The notes: generated by a model from the letters alone, not told the origin. 64,000 bases of DNA from Phycisphaerae bacterium (GCA_012744475.1 JAAYBV010000031.1:62001-126000); one strand, 5' to 3'; positions 10,025 through 18,856 are shown, numbered from the stretch's first letter. Numbers and translations are program-made.

Positions 10025-11785
10025 TCAGTTGGTGACCGTGTCCGTGCGCCAGCCGGCCTTGCGATTGCGGTTGGCGATCAGGCTTTCCAGATCGGCGGCA
10101 TCGAGAATCCCGTCCGCGTTGATGTCACCAATCACATAGGCATCGGGCGAGGTCAGCCCGAGATGGCGGTTGGCCAGGAAGATCCGCACGTCCGCACCGT
10201 CCACAACGCCGTCGGCGTTGAGATCGTGCCACAGGATGCTCTGGAGCCCGGGCCTCTCGGCCACCGCCCAGGCCAGTCCATAGGGCTCAGACATCACCGC
10301 GGTCTGCCCGGCCCCATCGGCATACGAGACGACCAGTTCGTACACGCGGTATTCCGCAAGCATCGGGACGTGGATGTGCTCAACGTTGTCTGCCTTGCTG
10401 TCGCAACTGTCCAGCAGCAGATCGTTGCTCGAATCCTCCGGATCGATGGCCCAGACCTCGATGCGCAGGTCGCTGTCGGCGCCGGGGACGCGTTCGAACG
10501 GGAAGACCTCGCTGTAATGCCGGTTCCAGACCAGCGTGGCGGTGAGCATCCTGTCGTCCGATTCGTCCACCGTGAAGCGATAGACCTGCGGCAGTTGCGG
10601 CGTTCTATCGAGCACGTTGAGGTCCCATCCCATCGAAGGCACGCTGCCCGGCAAAGCCCGCCCGGCCGTCAGGAGCCGATACGCCCCCACCGCGTTGACC
10701 ATCCCGGCGCCCTGGACGTAATCCAGTGGTTCCTCCCGATCGTCTTCGGTCGTGAGTCGGCCCTTGTGCCAGAACGGCAGCTTGGTCGCCGAGTTCATCA
10801 GGATCGCCTTGAGGGCACAATTACCGCCGTTGGGTGAGAGGATCGGACTGAGGTTCTTGTCCATCCTTGCGGTCTGGACCAGCAGCCCGACCACCCCGGC
10901 GGTCACCGGCGTGGCGTAGCTCGACCAGTCGCCCGACATGGCGTAGCCACGATCCTCCGTCGCGTCTGCCACGAGGCAGTTGCCCGGAGCGACAATGTCC
11001 GGCTTGCAGCGGTCGTCCCCGGTCGGTCCCAGGGTCGACTGATCGGGATAGGCCAGAGCGAAGTGCATCAGGTCGGTGACGGGGTTGCCCGTCTTGACGG
11101 AGCTGACCACACCGACACCGATGGCATTGGAGCCGGCCCCTGGGTAGAGGGGCGGATCGGACGCATTCGTGCCGTTGCCGACGCTGGCGATAACGGGAAG
11201 TCCGGCATGCTCGGCCAGCGACTCAACACCCCGCGTCCACCAGTTCTCGAACTGGAACCCGAAGCTGGCGGTAACGACGTCAACAGGCGGCGCCGTCTGC
11301 GTAAACAGGTGCTGCTCGCCGAAATAGAAGTACTCGTAGACATGCCCTTCCGCCGCCGGGACCACCCCCTGGTAGAAGAACGGTCCGAGGAACGGCGTCA
11401 TTGCCTCGGCATCCTCTCCGAAAAGGATCGAGCAGACCGCGGTCGAATGAGGCGAGATGCCCGGCGCCAGCAAGCCCTTGTCGTACGAGCGGACCCTGGC
11501 GCTCTCGAAGCAGGCGTGCCGGACGTTCGGCTGGTAGTCGTTCTGGGGCTCTCCATCCTTGTACGTGACGCTGCGGCAGAGGACGCCGAAACGAACGCCC
11601 TCTCCGGTCAGAGCCGGATCGATCTGGCGCAACGCGTAGATCCCCACGTAGTCGAGACCTTGGGGCTGGAGCAGCGACGTATCCTGGGCCTGGGCCGTGC
11701 CGGCGCTCGCCAACGCGCCGACCAGCAGGCCAACGACCCATAACCTGCGAACCAGGATAGCTGTTCTGTCCACTGCTCTTCGCAT
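10025..11785 (-). CDS. Secreted subtilase-like (S8) protein with two dockerin repeats; catalytic Asp absent
   Basis: A 586-residue protein with a signal peptide (LWVVGLLVGALASAGTAQAQ). The S8 fold is clear: His motif HSTAVCSILFG, oxyanion segment VIASVGNGTN and Ser motif WSSYATPVTAGVVGLL. The first strand reads GVRFGVLCRSV, where subtilases have V-I-D-T-G, so the catalytic Asp is replaced by Cys and the triad is incomplete. Two dockerin-type EF-hand repeats end the protein: DLNADGVVDGADVRIFLANR and DINADGILDAADLESLIANR. ATG 11785 (with GGGG about ten bases upstream) is preferred to the longer frame, as the signal peptide begins there. It could be a weak or inactive protease used for binding. 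It shares strand and architecture with the phosphoesterase downstream. Confidence 0.85.
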   Translation of the reverse strand: MRRAVDRTAILVRRLWVVGLLVGALASAGTAQAQDTSLLQPQGLDYVGIYALRQIDPALTGEGVRFGVLCRSVTYKDGEPQNDYQPNVRHACFESARVRSYDKGLLAPGISPHSTAVCSILFGEDAEAMTPFLGPFFYQGVVPAAEGHVYEYFYFGEQHLFTQTAPPVDVVTASFGFQFENWWTRGVESLAEHAGLPVIASVGNGTNASDPPLYPGAGSNAIGVGVVSSVKTGNPVTDLMHFALAYPDQSTLGPTGDDRCKPDIVAPGNCLVADATEDRGYAMSGDWSSYATPVTAGVVGLLVQTARMDKNLSPILSPNGGNCALKAILMNSATKLPFWHKGRLTTEDDREEPLDYVQGAGMVNAVGAYRLLTAGRALPGSVPSMGWDLNVLDRTPQLPQVYRFTVDESDDRMLTATLVWNRHYSEVFPFERVPGADSDLRIEVWAIDPEDSSNDLLLDSCDSKADNVEHIHVPMLAEYRVYELVVSYADGAGQTAVMSEPYGLAWAVAERPGLQSILWHDLNADGVVDGADVRIFLANRHLGLTSPDAYVIGDINADGILDAADLESLIANRNRKAGWRTDTVTN

Positions 11786-11998
11786 CACAAGACCCCGGAC
11801 GTGGCTCGGACCGCTCTCCCGCACGCCATCACGCCCCCAGTATCCAGCCTCCCTTGCTGACTGCTGCGCCCTCCCGGCAACTGGCTTTATGATAGCAGAA
11901 ACCCACCTCGTTTTCAAGCAAATTCCAGCTCCGCCGGCCAGCATACCCCCCTCCGCCAGCACTGCCGGGGCGGATTGCGAAAACTGCTGGCATCGCTC

Positions 11999-12027
11999 TT
12001 GCGTTGGCGCGCCTCCGCTGGTATATT
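11999..12027 (+). promoter_or_regulatory. Candidate sigma-70 promoter of pyrR-pyrB
   Basis: TTGCGT at 11999-12004, a 17-bp spacer, then TATATT at 12022-12027. The predicted start near 12034 leaves a leader of only about 30 nt before the pyrR start, too short for a PyrR-type anti-antiterminator/terminator leader. Confidence 0.5.
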
Positions 12028-12063
12028 GCCTCCAACAACCGCGTGGAACCGGATTCAGAGTGG

Positions 12064-12600
12064 ATGGCCGCTATGAAGGTGATCCTGGACGCCGAGCAGA
12101 TCGACAAGACCCTCCGCCGCCTGGCGGAGGAGATCGCCGCCCAGACTTCTCGCGCTGACGATCCGGTGATTATCGGAATTCGCAGCCGGGGCGAGATACT
12201 TGCCGAGCGCCTGGCGGAGCATCTGTCCCGGCGGCTGAACCACCCGGTCCCGTGCGGCACCCTCGATATCACGCTCTACCGTGACGATCTCAACGCGCCC
12301 CAGAGCGCCGACCAGCCCCTGGTGCGAACGACAGAAATCGGCTTTGCCCTCGACGACAAGACCGTCATCCTGGTCGATGATGTGCTCTACACCGGCCGTT
12401 CGGTCCGGGCGGCATTATCGGCCCTGATCGATCTGGGCCGGCCCAAGGCCATCCGCCTGGCGGTCCTCGTCGAACGGGAGGGAAGGGAGTTCCCCATCCA
12501 GGCCGATTATACCGGCTATAAGGCCGAGGTCCGGCCCGGGCAGTTCGTCCAGGTCAACCTCATCGAGTCGGACGGAAGAGACGAGGTTGTAGTCGAGTAG
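12064..12600 (+). CDS. pyrR: Bifunctional pyr regulatory protein / uracil phosphoribosyltransferase
   Basis: A 178-residue phosphoribosyltransferase. The PRPP-binding loop VILVDDVLYTGRSVRAA is intact, and PVIIGIRSRGEILAERLAEH and GTLDITLYRDDL are typical of PyrR. PyrR proteins bind pyr mRNA leaders in response to UMP in some bacteria and also make UMP from uracil. ATG 12064 is chosen; ATG 12073 (KVILDAEQID follows) is an equal alternative, and neither has a strong ribosome-binding site. It is the first gene of a two-gene unit with pyrB (five bases between them). A good promoter ends 36 bases upstream, with no visible attenuator hairpin, so regulation may differ from the Bacillus model. Confidence 0.93.
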   Translation: MAAMKVILDAEQIDKTLRRLAEEIAAQTSRADDPVIIGIRSRGEILAERLAEHLSRRLNHPVPCGTLDITLYRDDLNAPQSADQPLVRTTEIGFALDDKTVILVDDVLYTGRSVRAALSALIDLGRPKAIRLAVLVEREGREFPIQADYTGYKAEVRPGQFVQVNLIESDGRDEVVVE

Positions 12601-12605
12601 AGACC

Positions 12606-13637
12606 ATGAGCCGCATCCTCAACATCGTGGAGCGACACACCCACCACAGCTCCAGGCGACAGCACAGTATGACTATGGCGATCATGCGAAAAGGCAAGCA
12701 GTTCAGATGGCAGCGCAAGCACCTGATCGGTCTGCGGGACCTCAGCGCCGAGGAGATCCACTACATCCTCGACACCGCCCAGGGCTTCGAACAGATCAGC
12801 ACGCGCTCGGTGAAGAAGGCTCCTCCCCTGCGAGGCAAGGTGGTCGTCAATCTGTTCTTCGAGGACAGCACGCGCACGCGGACCAGCTTCGCTCTGGCCG
12901 CCAGCCGGCTCAGCGCCGACGTCGTGGAGTTCACGATGAAGAACAGCTCCGTCAGCAAGGGGGAGACGCTGCTGGACACCGCGCGGAACCTTGAATCGAT
13001 GGGCGTCGACATCGTCGTGATCCGTCACAACGCTGCCGGGGCGCCGAAGCTGCTCAGCCGGAACATCAACGCCTGTGTCGTCAACGCCGGCGACGGCTAC
13101 TGCGAGCACCCCACCCAGGCCCTGCTCGACGTCTACACCATCCGCCAGATGAAAGGCTCGCTCGAAGGGCTCAAGATCGCCATCGTGGGCGACATCTCCC
13201 ATTCGCGCGTCGCCCGCAGCGACATGTGGGCGATGACGAAGCTGGGCGCCGAGGTCACGCTGGTCGGGCCGCCCACGCTCATGCCCGCGGACGTCGGCCG
13301 GCTGCCGGTGAACACCAGCTACTCGCTCGACGAGGTGATCGAGAAGGTCGACGTGATCAACATGCTGCGCATCCAGTTCGAGCGGCTGGGCGGCAACCCC
13401 TTCCCCTCGATCCGCGAATACTCGCGGTACTTCGGCCTGACCGTCGAGCGGATGCAACGAGCCAAGCCGGACATCGTGGTCATGCATCCCGGCCCGATCA
13501 ACCGCGGCGTCGAAATGGAGAGCGAGGTCGCCGACGGCACGAACAGCGTCATCCTCCGCCAGGTCACCAACGGCCTGGCCGTCCGCATGGCCGTCCTGTT
13601 CCTCGTCAACCAAGCCGCCGCTGAAACCCCCGCGTGA
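12606..13637 (+). CDS. pyrB: Aspartate carbamoyltransferase, catalytic chain
   Basis: Joins carbamoyl phosphate and aspartate in the second step of pyrimidine synthesis. Seen: the carbamoyl-phosphate loop STRTRTSF near residue 88, HNAAGAPKLL, HPTQALLDVYTI, a hinge and domain II with IAIVGDISHSRVARSD, and MHPGPINRGVE near 293. Catalytic residues are all present and the 343-residue length is about 30 above average. The first 26 residues are a His/Arg-rich extension, so ATG 12684 (MRKGKQFRWQRKHL) may be the true start. It lies five bases after pyrR and is surely co-transcribed. No pyrI regulatory chain is in the window. Confidence 0.95.
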   Translation: MSRILNIVERHTHHSSRRQHSMTMAIMRKGKQFRWQRKHLIGLRDLSAEEIHYILDTAQGFEQISTRSVKKAPPLRGKVVVNLFFEDSTRTRTSFALAASRLSADVVEFTMKNSSVSKGETLLDTARNLESMGVDIVVIRHNAAGAPKLLSRNINACVVNAGDGYCEHPTQALLDVYTIRQMKGSLEGLKIAIVGDISHSRVARSDMWAMTKLGAEVTLVGPPTLMPADVGRLPVNTSYSLDEVIEKVDVINMLRIQFERLGGNPFPSIREYSRYFGLTVERMQRAKPDIVVMHPGPINRGVEMESEVADGTNSVILRQVTNGLAVRMAVLFLVNQAAAETPA

Positions 13638-13748
13638 CAGCGTTAGCGCAGGCAGCAGTCTGTTCGAGTGCGCTCTGTGTAGGGTCTGCCCTCTACGCGC
13701 CACGCCGGTCGGTTCGCCAGTTCCCCATGTCCGTGCGTCGGTACCTTC

Positions 13749-14945
13749 TTACCTGCGCACGTCCAGGCAAATCAGATCGCCGGCCGCGTTGCGGACGAAG
13801 AGCCGTCCGTCGGCCAGAGCCGGCGCCGACCAACAACGCCCGGCGAGAATCTTGACCTCGGCAACGGACCTGTAGGCGTTGCCGGTCGCCTCGACGATCC
13901 GAAGCGTCCCGTCTTCCTGAAGCACGATCAATCTCTCGTCTGCCAGGATGAGCGACCCCAAGCCGATCTTGGGACTCGACCAGCGAACCTCGCCCGTCCG
14001 CCAGTCCAGGCACCGCAACTGCTTGTCATCGAAACCGAACAGCAAGCTCTTCCAGAGGACGCAATTGCTCAGATACGTTCTCATGTTCTTGCTGCGCCAG
14101 ACTTCGGCGGGCAAGCCGGTCGAAAGGTCGAAAAGCGCGCAGCCCACCCCATGGCCGCTTGATACGAACAGCCTGCCGTCGGAAACGATTACGTCGGAGG
14201 CGTTTTGGTCCCACGTGGTCCGCCAGGGGATCTTCCAACGAACATGGCCATCGGCGATCTGGGCCGCCACAACCTCATGGCCGCTGACGAACGCGAAGCA
14301 GGGCTGTCGATCAATCTCCAAGCGCACGGGCGAGGAGTATCCCGAGTAGCCGGGGCCGTTGTCCCAGAGTATCTTGCCGGTGAGCTTGTCGACCGCCAGA
14401 CCCGCCGTGCCCACGGGGAGGATAAGCCGGTCGTCGGCAACGAGGAGGGAGCCAGCGTACCCCCACCAGACGTGGTAGTCGGCATCGGTCCTCGGCGGCG
14501 GCTCGAACTTGGCCGACCAGACCACCTCGCCGCTCTCGGCGTCCAGGCAAAAGCAGTGGCCGAACTTGCTGACGGTATAGACCCGGCCATCCTCGACCTG
14601 CGGCGTGGCCATCGGACCACCTTCATACGCTTTCGGTTCGAGCGGACAGGGGTAAGAGTGCTTCCACAACTCACGGCCCGTCTCCGCATCCAGGCAGAAG
14701 ACCGTGTCAGTGTTGTCGCGATTGCCCAACGTGTAGGCGCGAGAGCCGCTGACGGAGACGCACGAAAAACCGGTTCCCACCGCGCCTTTCCAGAGCACAC
14801 GGGGACCATTCTCCGTCCATGCCCAATTCAGACCGGTCTCCGGCGAAATCCCATTCCGTGCCGGTCCGCGCCAACCGGGCCAGTCGGCGGCCCAGGCCGG
14901 AACGCAAATCAGCAACACACAGACAGGGGAACAAGATACTCGCAC
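13749..14945 (-). CDS. Secreted PQQ-type beta-propeller protein
   Basis: A 398-residue protein with a short signal peptide (VCVLLICVPAWAADW) followed by DWPGWRGPARNGISPE, a common opening of planctomycete propeller proteins. Blades with the PQQ-repeat pattern recur: FCLDAETGRELWKHSY, FCLDAESGEVVWSAKF, AVDKLTGKILWDNG, RCLDWRTGEVRWSSP, and LICLDVRR at the end. These repeats build an eight-bladed fold that may bind a quinone cofactor or serve as a scaffold (BamB-like); no catalytic residue identifies an enzyme. The start is GTG 14945 with AGGAG six to seven bases upstream. It is convergent with pyrB, which ends about 110 bp away. Confidence 0.85.
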   Translation of the reverse strand: MRVSCSPVCVLLICVPAWAADWPGWRGPARNGISPETGLNWAWTENGPRVLWKGAVGTGFSCVSVSGSRAYTLGNRDNTDTVFCLDAETGRELWKHSYPCPLEPKAYEGGPMATPQVEDGRVYTVSKFGHCFCLDAESGEVVWSAKFEPPPRTDADYHVWWGYAGSLLVADDRLILPVGTAGLAVDKLTGKILWDNGPGYSGYSSPVRLEIDRQPCFAFVSGHEVVAAQIADGHVRWKIPWRTTWDQNASDVIVSDGRLFVSSGHGVGCALFDLSTGLPAEVWRSKNMRTYLSNCVLWKSLLFGFDDKQLRCLDWRTGEVRWSSPKIGLGSLILADERLIVLQEDGTLRIVEATGNAYRSVAEVKILAGRCWSAPALADGRLFVRNAAGDLICLDVRR

Positions 14946-15115
14946 GACTTTCTCCTGGACGGCGGTACCTGGACCGCCGAGCGATGGACTCTGCTCTTCT
15001 CAAACACACTGAGTCGGGCAATTCAACGGAGACGCAACCACCCCAGGAACAAACGGCAACTGCCACTACCCCATGCGGACAATGCACCCATCCTGCCCGA
15101 CCACTACCCGCCCGA

Positions 15116-15360
15116 TTATACGCTCAAACCCCCACCCGTCCAGTTCTCGATTCCCAGACCCTGGATTCTCCGAAACTCCTTTTCATTGTTCGTCACGAGG
15201 ATCAGATGGCGCGATTTGGCCTGCGCCGCCAGCAACAGGTCCATCGGTCCGATTGGTCTTCCTTTCGATTCCAGCGAGGCCCGAATCTGCCCATACTCGG
15301 CGCAGGCCGAGTCATCGAAGTCTAGAAGGAACAGGAATTCCAACAGCGCGCCCCTTTGGC
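15116..15360 (-). pseudogene. Remnant of a VapC-type PIN-domain toxin (C-terminal half)
   Basis: The reading frame gives RGALLEFLFLLDFDDSACAE, then YGQIRASLESKGRPIGPMDL, LLAAQAKSRHLILVTNNEKE and FRRIQGLGIENW. This is the C-terminal half of a VapC ribonuclease, with the PIGPMDLLLAAQA and LVTNNEKEF motifs intact. The N-terminal half with the first catalytic aspartate (LLDTN) is absent: upstream in frame there is only sequence overlapping the end of the DUF3795 gene. No vapB antitoxin is next to it. It is best read as a decayed toxin gene whose 5' part was lost. Confidence 0.7.
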
Positions 15361-15380
15361 CCTTCCCGTTTCCCCGGCTG

Positions 15381-15731
15381 CTACTCGTGTCGGGTGCGGC
15401 GGAGGGTTTCCAGGTTGGCTTTGGCGGGCGGGACCTGGTCGAGGAACTTGCTGATGGTTGCACAACCGTAGTCGTCGCAGAGGGCGCAGCTCTTGACGTG
15501 CCGTTCCAGGCCGCACTTGCGGATCTCGCACTCGCCGCAATGGCCGATGTGCGGGCCCTTGACCTTCAAGCAGCCCACGCAGTTGACCTGCTCGGGCGGA
15601 ATCTCGACGCCGAACTGCTTGGACCACTCTGCAGCGGTCTTCGTTCGCAGGGCCTGGTCGTCGGTCTGGTGGGCGATCAAAGCGGGACATGTCGCACAGT
15701 CCAATCCGCACATCGCAAACATCTTCGCCAT
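15381..15731 (-). CDS. DUF3795 cysteine-rich protein
   Basis: A 116-residue protein with eleven cysteines. Seen: MCGLDCATCPALIAH at the start, NCVGCLKVKGPHIGHCGECE, IRKCGLERHVKSCALCDDYG, then CATISKFLDQVPPAK. The spacing is that of DUF3795, a small putative zinc-binding family of unknown function. ATG 15731 has GGGAG seven bases upstream. A second member of the family is at 50709-51074. It ends about 20 bp before the vapC remnant, so the join between them may mark the deletion that truncated the toxin gene. Confidence 0.8.
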   Translation of the reverse strand: MAKMFAMCGLDCATCPALIAHQTDDQALRTKTAAEWSKQFGVEIPPEQVNCVGCLKVKGPHIGHCGECEIRKCGLERHVKSCALCDDYGCATISKFLDQVPPAKANLETLRRTRHE

Positions 15732-15923
15732 GTCTATCTCCCTTCATAGCTCCGGAACCGGCCCGGAGCAGCCACACTGCCCTTGATGACCCTCCGCCAA
15801 TCCACAGTCCATTGTAGAGCCACGCCAGCGGCAAGGCAATTGCCCTTTCCATGAAACCCGGCCCTGAAATACTACACGTTCGTCTGGACTCGGCGCAGGG
15901 GGAGAATACAAGGCGCGGGCATC

Positions 15924-15951
15924 TTGACGTGCCGGCGGCCCAGCGTATACT
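15924..15951 (+). promoter_or_regulatory. Candidate sigma-70 promoter of aroA
   Basis: TTGACG at 15924-15929 and TATACT at 15946-15951 with a 16-bp spacer, each five of six matches to consensus. The predicted start lies about 36 bases before the aroA ATG. Confidence 0.6.
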
Positions 15952-15994
15952 GGCGGGTCGACTCGCTTTGACTGACTTCGGTAGAGAGGTGACC

Positions 15995-17275
15995 ATGCAA
16001 CTTGTCTCCAGAAGATCGCGACTGCGCGGCAGCGTTCTGATCCCCGCGTCGAAATCTCATACGATCCGTGCCGTAGCCATCGCCGCGCTGGCCGAGGGCC
16101 AGAGCCTCATCCGCAACCCCCTGTTCTCGGGCGACAGCGAGGCGGCGGTGCGGTGCTACCGCGCGCTGGGCGCCGAGATCGACACGAGCCAGGAGAACGT
16201 CTGGAAGGTCACGGGCGTCGGCGGTCGCATCGTCCCGCCGCAGGAAGCCATCGACGTGCTCAACAGCGGCACGACCCTGCGAATCGCGATGGGTTCGGCT
16301 GCCTTGGCCGAGCCCGGCCGAAGCACCACCTTCACCGGCGACGACCAGATCCAGACCCGCCCGGTCGGGCCACTGATGGACGCCTTGCAGGACCTCGGAG
16401 CCAAGTGCGTCAGTCTCAAGGGCAACGGCAAGGCCCCCGTCCAGGTCCGGGGCGGCCTGAAAGGCGGCCATACCTCCATCGAGGCCAAGACCAGCCAGTA
16501 CCTCAGCAGTCTGCTGATGTGCACCCCTCTGGCGCCGAAAGACAGCGAGATCGACGTGACCCTGCTCAACGAGCCGGGCTATGCACGGATGACTTTGGAC
16601 TGGCTCGACAAACAAGGCATCGTCTATGAGAACGACCGCATGCGCCGCTTCCACATCAAAGGCGGCCAGCGCTACCAGGCGTACCACCTGCCGGTGCCCG
16701 CCGATTTCTCCAGTGCCACGTTCTTCCTCTGCGCCGGTGCCCTGTTCGGCGACCGGGTCACACTCCGAGGTCTGGATTTTGCCGACAGCCAACCCGACAA
16801 GGCGGTGGTGGACTACCTGCGGGCCATGGGCGCCGACATCGCCGTCGACTCCGACGGCATCACCGTCAGGGCCGGCTCGCTCAAGGGTGTCGAAATCGAC
16901 ATGAACGCAACGCCCGACGCCCTGCCCGCGGTGGCCGTGACCGCCGCCTACGCCGAGGGGACCACTCGGCTGGTCAACGTCCCCCAGGCGCGGGTGAAGG
17001 AAACCGATCGCATCGCGTGCATGGCCCAGGAGCTGGCCAAGATGGGCGCCAGGGTCGAGGAATTGCCTGACGGCCTGGTCGTGCACCACAGCAAACTGAA
17101 AGCTGCGCGCCTGGACGGGCGGGGCGACCACCGCATCGTGATGGCGCTTTCGCTGGCCGCGATGGGGCTCAACGAGCCCTGCACGATCGATACGGCCGAG
17201 GCCATCGCGGTGACCTTCCCGGAGTTCGTGAACCTGATGCGGTCCATCGGGGCCGACATGAAGCTCCTCGCCTGA
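15995..17275 (+). CDS. aroA: 3-phosphoshikimate 1-carboxyvinyltransferase (EPSP synthase)
   Basis: A 426-residue shikimate-pathway enzyme that transfers the enolpyruvyl group of PEP to shikimate-3-phosphate. Seen: PASKSHTIRAVAIAALAEG at the start, the PEP-side motif LNSGTTLRIAMG, the phosphoshikimate segment TSQYLSSLLM, RVKETDRIACMAQELAKMG and GDHRIVMALSLAAMG. Length and motifs are standard and no active-site residue is missing. ATG 15995 has an excellent GAGAGG ribosome-binding site; an upstream in-frame ATG at 15851 precedes the promoter and was rejected. The aroC-like gene follows about 220 bp downstream on the same strand. Confidence 0.96.
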   Translation: MQLVSRRSRLRGSVLIPASKSHTIRAVAIAALAEGQSLIRNPLFSGDSEAAVRCYRALGAEIDTSQENVWKVTGVGGRIVPPQEAIDVLNSGTTLRIAMGSAALAEPGRSTTFTGDDQIQTRPVGPLMDALQDLGAKCVSLKGNGKAPVQVRGGLKGGHTSIEAKTSQYLSSLLMCTPLAPKDSEIDVTLLNEPGYARMTLDWLDKQGIVYENDRMRRFHIKGGQRYQAYHLPVPADFSSATFFLCAGALFGDRVTLRGLDFADSQPDKAVVDYLRAMGADIAVDSDGITVRAGSLKGVEIDMNATPDALPAVAVTAAYAEGTTRLVNVPQARVKETDRIACMAQELAKMGARVEELPDGLVVHHSKLKAARLDGRGDHRIVMALSLAAMGLNEPCTIDTAEAIAVTFPEFVNLMRSIGADMKLLA

Positions 17276-17327
17276 CGGCGCCCCGGCCCAACCGTATGGA
17301 CCGACCAGGGCCGCCGGCCGCCCGTAG

Positions 17328-17347
17328 GGGCGAATCATGATTCGCCC
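17328..17347. repeat. Perfect 20-bp palindrome (REP-like)
   Basis: GGGCGAATCA followed by TGATTCGCCC, a perfect palindrome 52 bases after aroA. It may be a REP-type element or a transcription end for aroA; no T-run follows it. Confidence 0.55.
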
Positions 17348-17498
17348 GCACCGCGGGCATTGTTCCAAGGGCATACGAGCGTCTCTGTCCCCAACCCATC
17401 CGAACAGGTGAACGCATTGCAGGTGCGCTTGCTTTGCGACGCCGGAGATTGTAAGATCAGTTTTATATCATGGAGTCGACTTGGAAAGGGGATTCGGA

Positions 17499-18827
17499 AT
17501 GCTTGGATGTCACCTTGGACGCAACTTTCAACTGACTGTCGCAGGCGGCTCATACCAGGAAGGGCTCGCCAGCACTATCCAGGGTGTCCCGCCGGGACTG
17601 CTCTTGAGCGAGCAGGAAATCTACGGCGATCTGCTGCTGAGGAAACCCGGCGCCGATGAGCTGAGCAGCCCGCGGAAGGAGCCGGACCTGCCGGTCATCT
17701 ACGCAGGCGTCAACGCCGCCGACACGATCGAGAACGCCGGCAACAAGAACCACACCAACGGCACCCCTCTGGTGATCCTGATCCCGAATCTGGACCGGCA
17801 CTTCATCCACATCAAGCAATACCAGGACACGAACCGCACGCCGCGACCGGGGCACGCCTCCTACGCGAGCTTTGTGAAGTACGGCCCGGACGACGACGCA
17901 ATCGGCGCGGGCATCTTCAGCGGCCGGTACACCTCGATGATCGTCGCGGCCGGCTCCGTCGCCAAGACCGTGCTGCGAAAGTGCGGGATCGAAGTCTTCG
18001 CCTACATCAAGGAGATCGCGGGCGTCCGATGCCCCGAAGTGCCTTACGAGCAGGCGCTGCAATCCTGCGACCGCTACAAAGCGATGCGGCACGCCCTGGA
18101 CCCGTTCTACCAGGAGGTGTACGTCAAAGGCCGCATCAACATGGATATGCGCTTCCTCGAAAAAGCGGCGGTCCTGGCCCAGATCGAGCAGGAGATCGAC
18201 GCCATCCGCGACAGAGCCCCCAAGATGAGCCACCAGGAGGTCCGCGACAGATACGGCGTCCACGAGGTCGTCAACTGCCCCGACATCGACGCCGGACAGG
18301 CCATGCTCGATGCCTGCCACAGGATCTCGGCCGGGGGTGACTCGGCCGGCGGGTTGGTCGAAGTCGTCGTCCTCGGCGCCCCCATCGGGCTGGGTGAGCC
18401 TGTCTTCAGCAAGCTGGACGCCGAACTGGGACGCATGCTGGGCATCGGCGCGGTCAAGGGCGTCGAGATCGGGGCCGGCTTCGCGGTCAAGGACATGACC
18501 GGCTATCAGAACAACGACCAGATGCGGTCCGTCGACGGCAAGGTGGTCTTCGAGTCCAACAACGCCGGCGGCATCACCGGCGGCCTTACCACGGGCCAGC
18601 CCATCGTCGCGCGTCTGGCGGTCAAGCCGACGCCCACGATCGACAAGGCCCAGAAGACAATCGACAAGTACACACAGGAGAACACGCAACTGGCGGCCAT
18701 CACGCGACGGGACGCGACGATCGTCGGCCGGATCTGGCCGGTCGCGGAAAGCTACACCGCCCTGGTCATCCTGGACCACCTGATCATGCACTACGGCTAT
18801 CAGGCCCTCAAGGCCAGGGTCAAATAG
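17499..18827 (+). CDS. Divergent chorismate-synthase homologue lacking both catalytic histidines
   Basis: A 442-residue AroC-fold protein. Family marks are clear: RPGHASYASFVKYG, RKCGIEVFAYIKEI, VPPGLLLSEQEI, GLGEPVFSKLDAELGRML, AVKGVEIGAGF, ESNNAGGITGGLTTGQPIVA and KPTPTI. Chorismate synthase uses FMN to turn EPSP into chorismate. Two signatures are changed: G-E-S-H-G near the start reads GGSYQ (His to Tyr), and G-R-H-D-P near the end reads TRRDA (His to Arg); ARET reads GRYT. These histidines are catalytic in known enzymes. About 80 extra residues lie in the middle (about 190-270). ATG 17499 has AAAGGGG seven bases upstream. It follows aroA, which suggests a shikimate-pathway role, but its activity is in doubt. 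Confidence 0.85.
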   Translation: MLGCHLGRNFQLTVAGGSYQEGLASTIQGVPPGLLLSEQEIYGDLLLRKPGADELSSPRKEPDLPVIYAGVNAADTIENAGNKNHTNGTPLVILIPNLDRHFIHIKQYQDTNRTPRPGHASYASFVKYGPDDDAIGAGIFSGRYTSMIVAAGSVAKTVLRKCGIEVFAYIKEIAGVRCPEVPYEQALQSCDRYKAMRHALDPFYQEVYVKGRINMDMRFLEKAAVLAQIEQEIDAIRDRAPKMSHQEVRDRYGVHEVVNCPDIDAGQAMLDACHRISAGGDSAGGLVEVVVLGAPIGLGEPVFSKLDAELGRMLGIGAVKGVEIGAGFAVKDMTGYQNNDQMRSVDGKVVFESNNAGGITGGLTTGQPIVARLAVKPTPTIDKAQKTIDKYTQENTQLAAITRRDATIVGRIWPVAESYTALVILDHLIMHYGYQALKARVK

Positions 18828-18856
18828 CCTTCACAGGCACACCTCAAACAGCAACG

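Noticed and set aside
11880-12063. A PyrR-binding attenuator in front of pyrR
   Set aside because: No terminator/antiterminator pair or PyrR-binding loop could be seen, and the promoter leaves too short a leader.
15851-15994. Longer N-terminus for EPSP synthase
   Set aside because: It would start before the predicted promoter; ATG 15995 has a strong ribosome-binding site and the standard protein start.
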